Below, in pieces: positions 1 to 5,718 of a stretch of DNA of 5,718 nucleotides. Within the stretch, counting starts at the first letter, position 1. Every line of letters begins with the position of its first letter. Both the position numbers and the translations under genes were made by a program. The notes beneath the pieces are model-generated. The model saw only the letters and a list, made by a program, of their open reading frames with translations, searched no databases and had not been told where the DNA came from. Source of the stretch: an uncultured bacterium (GTDB lineage: Bacteria; Bacillota; Clostridia; Lachnospirales; Lachnospiraceae); contig CAMTFT010000137.1 in assembly GCA_947071365.1 (NCBI GenBank), positions 1 through 5,718 of the forward strand, written 5' to 3'.

Positions 1-44
1 CACCTATTAAGTCGTCGGCAGCGTCAGATGTGTATAAGAGACAG
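1..44 (+). other. Illumina Nextera i5 adapter remnant (assembly artefact)
   Basis: Bases 12-25 match the Nextera read-1 primer segment (TCGTCGGCAGCGTC) and 26-44 match the 19-base Tn5 mosaic end (AGATGTGTATAAGAGACAG), so the full 33-base adapter is present without a mismatch. Bases 4-11 (CTATTAAG) sit where the i5 index belongs and, from memory, equal Nextera XT index S518. Bases 1-3 (CAC) fit the last bases of the P5 oligonucleotide. The stretch is library sequence that escaped trimming, so the biological sequence starts at about base 45. It supplies a false ATG at 28-30 in frame with the gene that follows. Confidence 0.98.
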
Positions 45-45
45 C

Positions 46-1626
46 ATATATCTAAATCCTTCATATGATAAATTTGCAATGGCATTGAATTCAGAAATAT
101 ATGTTGATAAGTCAGAACTGATTGCTTATACCAATAAAGTAATTGCAACAGAACAGCGCTTTGTATGTGTCAGCCGTCCAAGACGTTTTGGAAAATCAAT
201 GGCTGCTAATATGCTTGCGGCGTATTACAGCCGGGGATGTGATTCCGGGCAATTATTTAAAAATTGCAGGATCTCCAGCAACAGCAATTTTGACAAATAC
301 AGAAACCGTTATGATGTGATCATGCTGAATATCCAAGAGTTTCTCAGCAGAGCACAGGATGTACACACCATGCTGGACAGATTAAAACGGCTGGTTATCC
401 GTGAACTGAAGAGGGAATATCCGGCGGCAGACTATTTTGATGAGAACGACCTGATCCAATGCATGCAGGATGCATATGAGGAATCCAGATGTCCGTTTAT
501 TCTGATCATTGATGAATGGGACTGCATTTTGCGGGAATATAAGGAGGATACCCAGGCGCAGAAAATATATCTGGATTTCATGAGAGATCTGCTGAAAGAC
601 AAGGGATATATTCATTTGGTGTATATGACAGGAATCCTTCCTGTGAAAAAATACGGAACCCACTCCGCGCTGAATATGTTTGATGAGTATTCCATGACAA
701 ATCCCGGTCCGCTGGCGGAATTTGCAGGATTTACCCCGGATGATGTGAAAGCGTTGTGCAGAGATTATCAAATGGACTATGAAGAAACGAAAAAATGGTA
801 TGACGGCTACCATTTTGGCAGGGGGCTGGATATCTATAATCCAAGGTCCGTTGTAAATGCAATGCTGAACAGACGTTTTGACAATTACTGGAATCAAACA
901 GAGACCTTTGAAGCGCTGAAGGTCTATATAGACATGAATTATGAAGGTCTGAAGGATACGGTAATCGCAATGATAGCCGGTGCAAGGGAAAAAATAGATA
1001 TTCATAATTTTACAAACGATATGACAACCTTTCACGGTTACGAGGATGTTTTGACGCTTCTGGTTCATTTGGGCTATTTAGGGTATGATTTTGATAAAAA
1101 GGAAGTATTTATCCCCAATTCTGAGGTGTCAGATGAATATATTTCCGCTGTAAAGGCCGCAGGATGGGAGGAAGTAATCCGTTCCGTGCAATCATCAAAG
1201 AAACTGTTAAAAGCTACATGGAATATGGATGAACAGGCAGTAGCAGAGGGAATCGAAAAAATGCATCTGGAAACCTCCCATCTGCAATACAATGATGAAA
1301 ATGCGTTGAGCTATACAATAGACCTGGCTTATTACAGTGCAAGAGAATACTATACAATCACAAGAGAGATGCCATCCGGGAATGGATTTGCTGATTTGGT
1401 GTTTCTTCCGCGAAAAAATCATATGGACAAGCCTGCAATTGTTGTTGAGCTGAAGTGGAATAAATCAGCAGAAGGAGCGATTTATCAGATAAAACAGAAA
1501 TCTTACGTGGCCGCATTGGAAGCCTATGAAGGAAATGTTTTGCTTGTAGGAGTGAATTATAATAAGAAGAACCGAAAACATGAGTGCAGGATAGAATATT
1601 TTACCATGCAGAAAGCGCGCCAGTGA
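46..1626 (+). CDS. AAA-ATPase-like protein with C-terminal PD-(D/E)XK nuclease domain, 5' end replaced by adapter
   Basis: The open frame runs from an ATG at 28 to TGA at 1624-1626 (532 codons), but its first residues MCIRDS are translated adapter; native codons begin at 46 (IYLNPSYDKF). Relatives usually start only a few residues before the YLNP motif, so little is lost. Numbering from the ATG at 28: an AAA-ATPase-like domain (Pfam AAA-ATPase_like type) covers about 7-280, with a P-loop-like SRPRRFGKS (49-57; the first Gly of the Walker A pattern is Arg, as is usual in this family), a Walker B-like ILIIDEWD (158-165), TGILP (201-205), WYDGY (257-261) and IYNPRSV (269-275). The C-terminal part (about 400-525) carries the PD-(D/E)XK nuclease signature: GFADLVF with D456, VVELKW with E474 and K476, and QIKQKSY (487-493). 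No signal peptide or membrane segment is seen, so it is probably cytoplasmic. The cellular role of this family is not established; a part in DNA processing or defence is only a guess. The gene is clearly more AT-rich than the minus-strand operon it converges on. Family assignment is firm, function is not. Confidence 0.9.
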   Translation: MYLNPSYDKFAMALNSEIYVDKSELIAYTNKVIATEQRFVCVSRPRRFGKSMAANMLAAYYSRGCDSGQLFKNCRISSNSNFDKYRNRYDVIMLNIQEFLSRAQDVHTMLDRLKRLVIRELKREYPAADYFDENDLIQCMQDAYEESRCPFILIIDEWDCILREYKEDTQAQKIYLDFMRDLLKDKGYIHLVYMTGILPVKKYGTHSALNMFDEYSMTNPGPLAEFAGFTPDDVKALCRDYQMDYEETKKWYDGYHFGRGLDIYNPRSVVNAMLNRRFDNYWNQTETFEALKVYIDMNYEGLKDTVIAMIAGAREKIDIHNFTNDMTTFHGYEDVLTLLVHLGYLGYDFDKKEVFIPNSEVSDEYISAVKAAGWEEVIRSVQSSKKLLKATWNMDEQAVAEGIEKMHLETSHLQYNDENALSYTIDLAYYSAREYYTITREMPSGNGFADLVFLPRKNHMDKPAIVVELKWNKSAEGAIYQIKQKSYVAALEAYEGNVLLVGVNYNKKNRKHECRIEYFTMQKARQ

Positions 1627-1661
1627 CGCCCTTCCGCATGGTCAGTCAAAGGAGGCAGCTA

Positions 1662-2876
1662 TTACATCGCCCTGATCCGCTCCAGCGCTGCCACCGTATT
1701 CTCATACGTTCCAAAGGCAGTCAGACGGAAATACCCCTCTCCGCTGGGGCCAAAACCTGAGCCCGGCGTGCCTACCACATTTGCCCGCTCCAACAGATAG
1801 TCAAAGAACTCCCAGGAGGTCATATGATCCGGTGTCTTCAGCCAGATATACGGAGCATTTACGCCGCCGGATACGGTATAGCCCGCATCTCTCAGCCCCT
1901 CCTTGATCACTCTGGCATTGTTCATATAGTAAGCCACCTGAGCGCGAAGCTGTTCCTTGCCCTCCGGTGAATAGACTGCTTCACCGGCCTTCTGCACAAT
2001 ATACGGCGCACCGTTGTACTTCGTGCCGTGACGTCTCGCCCACAGAGAATGCAGCATCACATCGCCGCACTTCAGATCCTTCGGAATCACCGTATAACCG
2101 AGACGCGTCCCTGTAAAGCCTGCGTTTTTGGAGAAGGATTTCAGCTCGATAGCGCACATTCTCGCGCCCTCGCACTCAAAAATCGTATGCGGTACATTTT
2201 CCTCAGAAATATACGCCTCGTACGCCGCATCATAGATGATCACGGCTCCCACCTTATTTGCGTAATCCACCCACTCCTGTAGCTGCGCCTTCGTAATCGT
2301 AGCTCCCGTGGGATTGTTCGGAAAACAGAGGTAGATGATATCCGGTGTTTCCTTCGGAAGCTCCGGCGCAAAATTATTGTCGGCGGTACACGGCATATAG
2401 ATCACATCGCTCCAGGTCTCTGTCTTTGCATCGTATGTACCTGTCCTGCCAGCCATGACGTTTGTGTCCACGTATACGGGATAGACGGGGTCGCACACCG
2501 CAATTTTATTATCCACGCTGAAAATCTCCTGAATATTTCCCGAATCACACTTTGCACCGTCGGAGACGAATATCTCATCCGGCGCGATCTCACATCCGAG
2601 GTCTCTGTAATCATTCTTCGCAATGGCATTTCTCAGAAATTCATACCCGAGATCCGGCGCATACCCCTTAAACGTAGCAGCATCTGCCATCTCATCCACC
2701 GCACTGTGCAATGCACTGATAATGGCCGGCGCCAGAGGCTGGGTCACGTCACCGATACCAAGGCGGATAATTGATTTGTCGGGATTTGCCGCCTGAAATG
2801 CTTTTACTTTCCTGCCGATCGTTGAAAAAAGGTAGCTTCCCGGTAATTTCAGATAATTGTCGTTTACTTTAAACAT
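1662..2876 (-). CDS. dapL: LL-diaminopimelate aminotransferase
   Basis: A pyridoxal-phosphate enzyme that transfers an amino group from glutamate to tetrahydrodipicolinate, giving LL-diaminopimelate in one step and bypassing the succinylase and acetylase routes of lysine synthesis. The 404 residues match the usual full length. The fold-type I aminotransferase signature is complete: Schiff-base Lys250 in [23 protein letters not shown] at 184-191, Asp216 in YDAAYE (contacts the pyridine nitrogen) and the carboxylate-binding Arg384 in YFRLTAFG. The N-terminus [17 protein letters not shown] and the segment [14 protein letters not shown] (69-82) are typical of DapL rather than of generic aspartate aminotransferases. 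The start is fixed by AGGAGG six bases upstream. The stop TAA is followed at once by an in-frame TAG (1659-1661). It lies 65 bases after dapF, the next enzyme of the pathway, and probably shares its transcript. Expected to act as a cytoplasmic dimer. Confidence 0.96.
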   Translation of the reverse strand: MFKVNDNYLKLPGSYLFSTIGRKVKAFQAANPDKSIIRLGIGDVTQPLAPAIISALHSAVDEMADAATFKGYAPDLGYEFLRNAIAKNDYRDLGCEIAPDEIFVSDGAKCDSGNIQEIFSVDNKIAVCDPVYPVYVDTNVMAGRTGTYDAKTETWSDVIYMPCTADNNFAPELPKETPDIIYLCFPNNPTGATITKAQLQEWVDYANKVGAVIIYDAAYEAYISEENVPHTIFECEGARMCAIELKSFSKNAGFTGTRLGYTVIPKDLKCGDVMLHSLWARRHGTKYNGAPYIVQKAGEAVYSPEGKEQLRAQVAYYMNNARVIKEGLRDAGYTVSGGVNAPYIWLKTPDHMTSWEFFDYLLERANVVGTPGSGFGPSGEGYFRLTAFGTYENTVAALERIRAM

Positions 2877-2880
2877 ATTT

Positions 2881-2888
2881 CTCCTCCT
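2881..2888 (-). promoter_or_regulatory. dapL ribosome binding site
   Basis: AGGAGGAG on the minus strand, with AGGAGG ending six bases before the ATG at 2874-2876. It is a near-perfect Shine-Dalgarno sequence and confirms the start. Confidence 0.9.
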
Positions 2889-2941
2889 GGTTTTTATGAT
2901 TTTTTGTCACGGAACCTGTGCGCCCCTGAAATTGTATAATA

Positions 2942-3865
2942 TCAAAATCCAAGGCTGCCCGGTTGTATCTCACCGTCGAAAACAGTCGTAGCTGGCCCCG
3001 TCATGAACACCGTATTTTTCTCCCTGTCCCAGCAGATCTGCAGGTCGCCGCCCCGCAGCTTCACCGTGACAGTATCCTCCGTCCAGCCGTTTAAAATGCA
3101 GGCAACGGCCACCGCGCACGCTCCCGTTCCGCAGGCCCAGGTCTCCCCGGAGCCGCGTTCCCAGACACGCATCTTTACAGTCTTCCTGTCTAGTACCTGA
3201 ATAAACTCCGTATTTACCCGATCTGGAAAGGCCGCGTGGCACTCAAAGGAAGGGCCGATCTGTTCGATTGGAAAGCCATCCACATCCTCCACGCAGACGA
3301 TACAATGAGGATTTCCCATGGATACGCAGGTCACTTCATAATCGCGCCCCTGCACTTCAAGGGTCGCCCCCATCGTCAGCGAATCCGATGCGCCCCTTCT
3401 GTTTTCTTCCTGTGCTGCCCCAGATTCACTACCCACTGCACCTTTTCCTGTTTTCAGCTTCGATACATCCACCGGGATTTTTTCCGCCTCGAGAACCGGC
3501 GCTCCCATATCGACTCTGACAAGGGCCACCTTTCCGTCCTTCACCGTCAGGTCGAGGTATTTGATACCGCTTCCCGTTGCCACACTGATATGCTCCTGAT
3601 CCGTCAGTCCATAATCGTAGACGTATTTTGCCACACAGCGTATCCCATTGCCACACATAGCGCCAAGAGACCCGTCCGCATTGTACATTTCCATCTCAAA
3701 ATCCGCGATTTCTGATGGCTTTATCAAAATCAGCCCGTCAGAGCCGATGCCAAAGTGGCGGTCGCTGACTGCCTTCGCCACCTCCGCCGGATTTTCTATG
3801 TATTCCTTAAAGCAATTCACGTAAACGTAATCATTTCCGATCCCATGCATCTTTGTAAATTTCAT
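2942..3865 (-). CDS. dapF: Diaminopimelate epimerase
   Basis: A cofactor-independent epimerase that converts LL-diaminopimelate to meso-diaminopimelate, the direct precursor of lysine and a peptidoglycan cross-linking residue. Both catalytic cysteines of the two-base mechanism are present: Cys71 in AMCGNGIRCVAKY and Cys245 in WACGTGACAVAVA. Substrate-binding positions are also seen: Asn11 in HGIGNDYV, Asn62 in YNADGS, Asn185 in SMGNPHC, Asn218 in VNTEF and Glu236-Arg237 in WERGSGET. At 307 residues it is longer than the usual 270-280; the surplus is a hydrophilic, Gly/Ser/Glu-rich stretch at about 137-165, before the SMGNPH motif. The reading frame is intact across it. The ATG has AAGGA seven bases upstream. 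It sits between the ANTAR regulator gene and dapL, in the same direction, so it should be co-transcribed with dapL, which makes its substrate. A predicted cytoplasmic enzyme. Confidence 0.96.
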   Translation of the reverse strand: MKFTKMHGIGNDYVYVNCFKEYIENPAEVAKAVSDRHFGIGSDGLILIKPSEIADFEMEMYNADGSLGAMCGNGIRCVAKYVYDYGLTDQEHISVATGSGIKYLDLTVKDGKVALVRVDMGAPVLEAEKIPVDVSKLKTGKGAVGSESGAAQEENRRGASDSLTMGATLEVQGRDYEVTCVSMGNPHCIVCVEDVDGFPIEQIGPSFECHAAFPDRVNTEFIQVLDRKTVKMRVWERGSGETWACGTGACAVAVACILNGWTEDTVTVKLRGGDLQICWDREKNTVFMTGPATTVFDGEIQPGSLGF

Positions 3866-3872
3866 CTCATTT

Positions 3873-3880
3873 TCCTTCCC
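3873..3880 (-). promoter_or_regulatory. dapF ribosome binding site
   Basis: GGGAAGGA on the minus strand, with AAGGA ending seven bases before the dapF ATG (3863-3865). A small inverted repeat with five-base arms (CTGTA/TACAG, 3882-3893) lies just upstream. It could form at most a weak hairpin and is not followed by a U-run. Confidence 0.8.
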
Positions 3881-3910
3881 ACTGTAAATACAGACATCTT
3901 TTTGTTTACA

Positions 3911-3939
3911 ATTTCCGGTGCATCCAGCATTTCTGGTGC
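3911..3939. repeat. Imperfect 11-base direct repeat, 18-base period
   Basis: ATTTCCGGTGC at 3911-3921 recurs as ATTTCTGGTGC at 3929-3939 (one mismatch), starting 18 bases apart. A shorter GGTGCC echo lies at 3952-3957. The repeat falls in the spacer between the ANTAR gene and dapF. The 18-base period equals six codons of the upstream reading frame. It is too short to assign as an operator or regulatory site. Confidence 0.45.
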
Positions 3940-3957
3940 CAGACAGTCGAAGGTGCC

Positions 3958-4506
3958 TTACATGCGCATCAACGCAAACAACATCTCCGCCGTTTCTACC
4001 AGATTCGTACCGCTGTCCATGCTGGTCTTCTGCAGATACCGGTGTGCCTCCTCTTCCGTCATATGGTTCCGCTCCATCAAAAGTGCCTTCGCCTCGGCAA
4101 TCAGCTTCTTCTCCTTTTCATTTCGCTGCGTCGGCATTGCACGGCGTTTTTTCCGCCTTCTGACCTGATTTTCTGCCACCATTTCCAGTGAATTGATCAG
4201 CTCATGTATCCGAAGAGGCATAGCCACGCTGATAACCCCGTCACACACGCCCTCCTCAATGACCCTCACGGAAGCGATCAGAATCATATCAAAGGAGCGC
4301 GGCATATTCTCGTACAACTCATGATACATCATGTCGGGATACCGATACCCGCAGACAATGATTCCTGCTCCCAGGCGGTCCGCTGCCGAAAGAGCCTGCG
4401 CGCCGCTCGAACAGACGGCATTGACATCGTAGCCATTCCGTACCAGTAGATTCCTGATGCTCTTCGCATCCTCAATCTTTGGAAATACTACTACTACATT
4501 TACCAT
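3958..4506 (-). CDS. ANTAR-domain regulator with degenerate receiver domain (NitR-like)
   Basis: A 182-residue protein with response-regulator architecture. Residues 1 to about 105 resemble a receiver fold but lack its chemistry: the phosphoacceptor position is Gly53 (in VCGYRYPDM, four before the conserved Pro), the acidic pair after strand 1 is absent (VVVVFPK), and the conserved Lys before Pro is Met96. Residues about 108-132 are charged and likely helical or coiled coil. Residues 130-180 are a good ANTAR domain, with AKALLMERNHMTEEEAHRYL and then SMDSGTNLVETAEML. ANTAR domains bind paired RNA hairpins and prevent transcription termination. The gene follows glnA by 46 bases, as in clostridia where such a regulator (NitR in solventogenic species) is tied to nitrogen control of glnA. 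I infer a similar role, with signal input other than phosphorylation. The start has AGAGGAGGA with six bases of spacing. See the separate entry for the open frame after its stop. Confidence 0.88.
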   Translation of the reverse strand: MVNVVVVFPKIEDAKSIRNLLVRNGYDVNAVCSSGAQALSAADRLGAGIIVCGYRYPDMMYHELYENMPRSFDMILIASVRVIEEGVCDGVISVAMPLRIHELINSLEMVAENQVRRRKKRRAMPTQRNEKEKKLIAEAKALLMERNHMTEEEAHRYLQKTSMDSGTNLVETAEMLFALMRM

Positions 4507-4511
4507 CCAAG

Positions 4512-4520
4512 TCCTCCTCT
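4512..4520 (-). promoter_or_regulatory. Ribosome binding site of the ANTAR regulator
   Basis: AGAGGAGGA on the minus strand, with AGGAGG ending six bases before the ATG at 4504-4506. It supports this start and lies in the 46-base gap after glnA, in which no terminator is seen. Confidence 0.88.
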
Positions 4521-4552
4521 ATCCTGCTCTCCTTCCAGTTCCCGCAGAATAA

Positions 4553-5718
4553 TCAGATTCTGGACAGATATTTCTCAATTTCCCAATTGCTTACGGCCGC
4601 ACGGTATTCCTCCCACTCCTTCTTTTTTGCCTGAACAAACCGCCTCGTCGCATGAGGCCCCAGAACATCACAAATATACGCATCCTGCTCCAGCGCATGG
4701 ATCGATTCCAGAAGATTGCCCGGCAGGCAATCGATCCCCTGCTCCAGACGCTCTTCCTCGGACATCGCAAAAATATTCGTATCAATGCTGTCCGGCGGCA
4801 GGATCTCATTACGGATGCCGTCCAGCCCGGCCGCCATGCAGACTGCCAGTGCAAGGTACGGGTTTGCCGCCGAATCCGGGCTTCTCAGCTCGATCCTCTG
4901 CCGTGCATCATTCATCGCCGGAATACGGATCAGCGGGCTGCGGTTCGTTGCAGACCACGCGATATAGACCGGCGCTTCGTATCCCGGAACGAGGCGCTTA
5001 TAGGAATTTACCAGCGGATTCGTCACCGCCGTGATGGCCCGGATGTGCTTCATGATACCGCCGATAAAGTAATATCCCTCCCGGCTCAAGTGGATGGGAC
5101 TTTCCGGGTCATAGAATACGTTAACGCCTTCTCTTGTAAGCGACATATTGATGTGCATACCGGAACCGTTCACGCCGCTTTTCGGCTTCGGCATAAAGGA
5201 GGCGTGAAGGCCGTGGCGCTTTGCGATCGTCTTCACAGCCAGCCGGACGGTCATGATACCGTCCGCCGCCCGAAGCGCCTCATCGTATCTGAAATCGATC
5301 TCGTGCTGCGCCGGAGCATCCTCATGATGGGAGGATTCCACCACGTATCCCATTTCCTCCAGCGTCAGGATCATGTCACGCCGGGCATTCTCGCCAAGAT
5401 CCATGGGCCCCACATCAAAGTACCCCGCTTCCTCATGCGTCACAGTCGTCGGCCTGCCCTCGTCATCCGTATGGAACAGGAAAAATTCACATTCCGGCCC
5501 CACCTCCAGACAGTATCCCATCTCATCGGCTTCTTTTATCACCTTTTTCAAAATATAGCGCGGATCGCCGCTAAAGGGCGTTCCGTCTGCGTAATAAACA
5601 TCGCAGATGAAACGGGCTACCTTGCCATGCTGCGGTCTCCACGGAAAAATACAGAACGTATCCAGATCGGGATGCAGGAACAGATCCGACTTCTCGATCC
5701 GTACAAAGCCCTCAATGG
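4553..5718 (-). CDS. glnA: Glutamine synthetase type I, 5' end beyond the window
   Basis: ATP-dependent ligation of ammonia to glutamate, the central step of ammonia assimilation. The frame is open from the right edge to TGA at 4553-4555 and gives 387 residues; about 55-60 N-terminal residues are outside, judged against the usual 440-450. The TTG at 5549-5551 is an internal Leu codon, not a start: the 55 residues before it (from IEGFVRIEKSDLFLHPDLDT through WRPQHGKVAR to SGDPRYI) are conserved glutamine synthetase. Counting from that first Ile, visible motifs are the metal-binding GPECEFF with Glu75 and Glu77, HHEDAPAQHEID (130-141, with Glu132 and Glu139), NGSGMHIN (183-190, His188), NPLVNSYKRL (233-242), the flap loop PGYEAP (244-249, Glu247), RSPLIRIP (259-266) and IELRSPDSAANPYLALA (275-291). 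The position of the adenylylation tyrosine of enterobacterial enzymes reads NIFAMSEEE with Phe in place of Tyr, so control by adenylylation is unlikely and a GSI-alpha-type enzyme is expected. Forms a dodecamer in the cytoplasm. First visible gene of the putative operon. Confidence 0.96.
   Translation of the reverse strand, partial: IEGFVRIEKSDLFLHPDLDTFCIFPWRPQHGKVARFICDVYYADGTPFSGDPRYILKKVIKEADEMGYCLEVGPECEFFLFHTDDEGRPTTVTHEEAGYFDVGPMDLGENARRDMILTLEEMGYVVESSHHEDAPAQHEIDFRYDEALRAADGIMTVRLAVKTIAKRHGLHASFMPKPKSGVNGSGMHINMSLTREGVNVFYDPESPIHLSREGYYFIGGIMKHIRAITAVTNPLVNSYKRLVPGYEAPVYIAWSATNRSPLIRIPAMNDARQRIELRSPDSAANPYLALAVCMAAGLDGIRNEILPPDSIDTNIFAMSEEERLEQGIDCLPGNLLESIHALEQDAYICDVLGPHATRRFVQAKKKEWEEYRAAVSNWEIEKYLSRI

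Larger units (their letters stand above)
3862..3957 (-). other. Open, possibly coding stretch between the ANTAR gene and dapF
   Basis: After the TAA of the ANTAR gene the same frame stays open for 31 codons and ends in a TGA at 3862-3864 that overlaps the dapF ATG (3863-3865) as ATGA, the layout often seen for translationally coupled genes. The virtual peptide reads GTFDCLAPEMLDAPEIVNKK and then MSVFTVGRKMR. It contains a six-residue imperfect repeat, APEMLD/APEIVN. An internal ATG at 3895-3897 would give an 11-residue peptide, but no good ribosome binding site precedes it. An open frame this short can arise by chance (roughly one time in five for 31 codons), so this is either a remnant of a longer regulator, a small leader peptide for dapF, or ordinary spacer. 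I do not claim that it is translated. Confidence 0.25.

Noticed and set aside
28..30. ATG as the real start of the AAA-ATPase-like gene
   Set aside because: It lies inside the Nextera mosaic end and is therefore not part of the organism's sequence.
382..1068. Long minus-strand open frame (228 codons) inside the AAA gene
   Set aside because: It is antisense to a gene with clear family motifs, and its translation is rich in Ile, His, Phe and Cys with no recognisable domain. It is a shadow frame.
1648..1663. AAAGGAGG on the plus strand followed by ATT, as a possible start of a downstream gene
   Set aside because: There is no ATG, GTG or TTG at suitable distance, and the frame from ATT stops after three more codons within the dapL 3' end.
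1653..1692. Inverted repeat GGCAGC/GCTGCC as a terminator between the convergent genes
   Set aside because: The arms are six bases with a loop of about 27, they lie partly inside dapL, and no T-run follows on either strand.
2877..2941. Internal promoter before dapL (AT-rich TATTATACAAT on the minus strand)
   Set aside because: A -10-like string is present, but no -35 hexamer is found at 16-18 bases, and the spacer is short. Not enough to call.
3236..3715. Plus-strand open frame of 159 codons over dapF
   Set aside because: It lies wholly opposite dapF, whose catalytic motifs are intact, and its translation resembles no known protein. Other antisense frames over dapL, the ANTAR gene and glnA were rejected for the same reason.
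3866..3957. ANTAR-type paired-hairpin antitermination target upstream of dapF
   Set aside because: The only hairpins I can draw (CCAG-AAATG-CTGG and CTGT-ATTT-ACAG) have four-base stems. They lack hexanucleotide loops with A at position 1 and G at position 4, and no intrinsic terminator with a U-run follows.
5549..5551. TTG as a possible start of a 332-residue glutamine synthetase
   Set aside because: The frame continues upstream to the window edge with 55 conserved glutamine synthetase residues (such as WRPQHGKVAR and SGDPRYI), and this codon is an internal Leu. The gene is truncated by the window, not short.

Overview
The window looks like the end of a short-read assembly contig from a clostridial, most likely Lachnospiraceae-type, gut bacterium. 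This placement is an inference from three things: a glnA followed by an ANTAR-domain regulator, the LL-diaminopimelate aminotransferase route to meso-diaminopimelate, and an AAA-ATPase-like/PD-(D/E)XK protein of the kind common in gut Clostridia and Bacteroidetes. No rRNA or other phylogenetic marker is present to fix the taxon.

Layout. Bases 1-44 are not biological: they are an Illumina Nextera i5 adapter (tail of P5, index, transposon mosaic end) left on the contig. The adapter is fused in frame to a plus-strand gene (46-1626) for an AAA-ATPase-like protein with a C-terminal PD-(D/E)XK nuclease domain. The apparent start of that gene, encoding MCIRDS, is adapter sequence, and the true first few codons are missing. 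From 1662 to the right edge everything is on the minus strand. Read in the direction of transcription, the order is glnA (4553-5718, 5' end beyond the window), a response-regulator-like ANTAR protein (3958-4506), dapF (2942-3865) and dapL (1662-2876). Gaps are 46, 92 and 65 bases. Each of the three complete genes has a purine-rich ribosome binding site at normal distance, and I see no convincing terminator or promoter between them, so they probably form one operon. The AAA gene and dapL converge with 35 bases between stop codons. No gene-free stretch exceeds 100 bases. I see no tRNA, rRNA, CRISPR array, insertion sequence or riboswitch.

How the genes fit together. GlnA makes glutamine from glutamate and ammonia. 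The ANTAR protein is of the type that binds nascent RNA hairpins to prevent termination, and such genes next to glnA are known in Clostridia as nitrogen regulators. DapL converts tetrahydrodipicolinate to LL-diaminopimelate using glutamate as amino donor, and DapF epimerises it to meso-diaminopimelate for peptidoglycan and lysine. The cluster therefore joins nitrogen assimilation to a glutamate-consuming branch of cell-wall and lysine synthesis.

I found no clearly new system. The points most worth a second look are the adapter-made false start, the regulator's receiver domain with no phosphorylation site, an open 31-codon stretch after the regulator's stop codon that runs into the dapF start, an extra loop in DapF, and the low-GC nuclease/ATPase gene of unknown role beside the operon.
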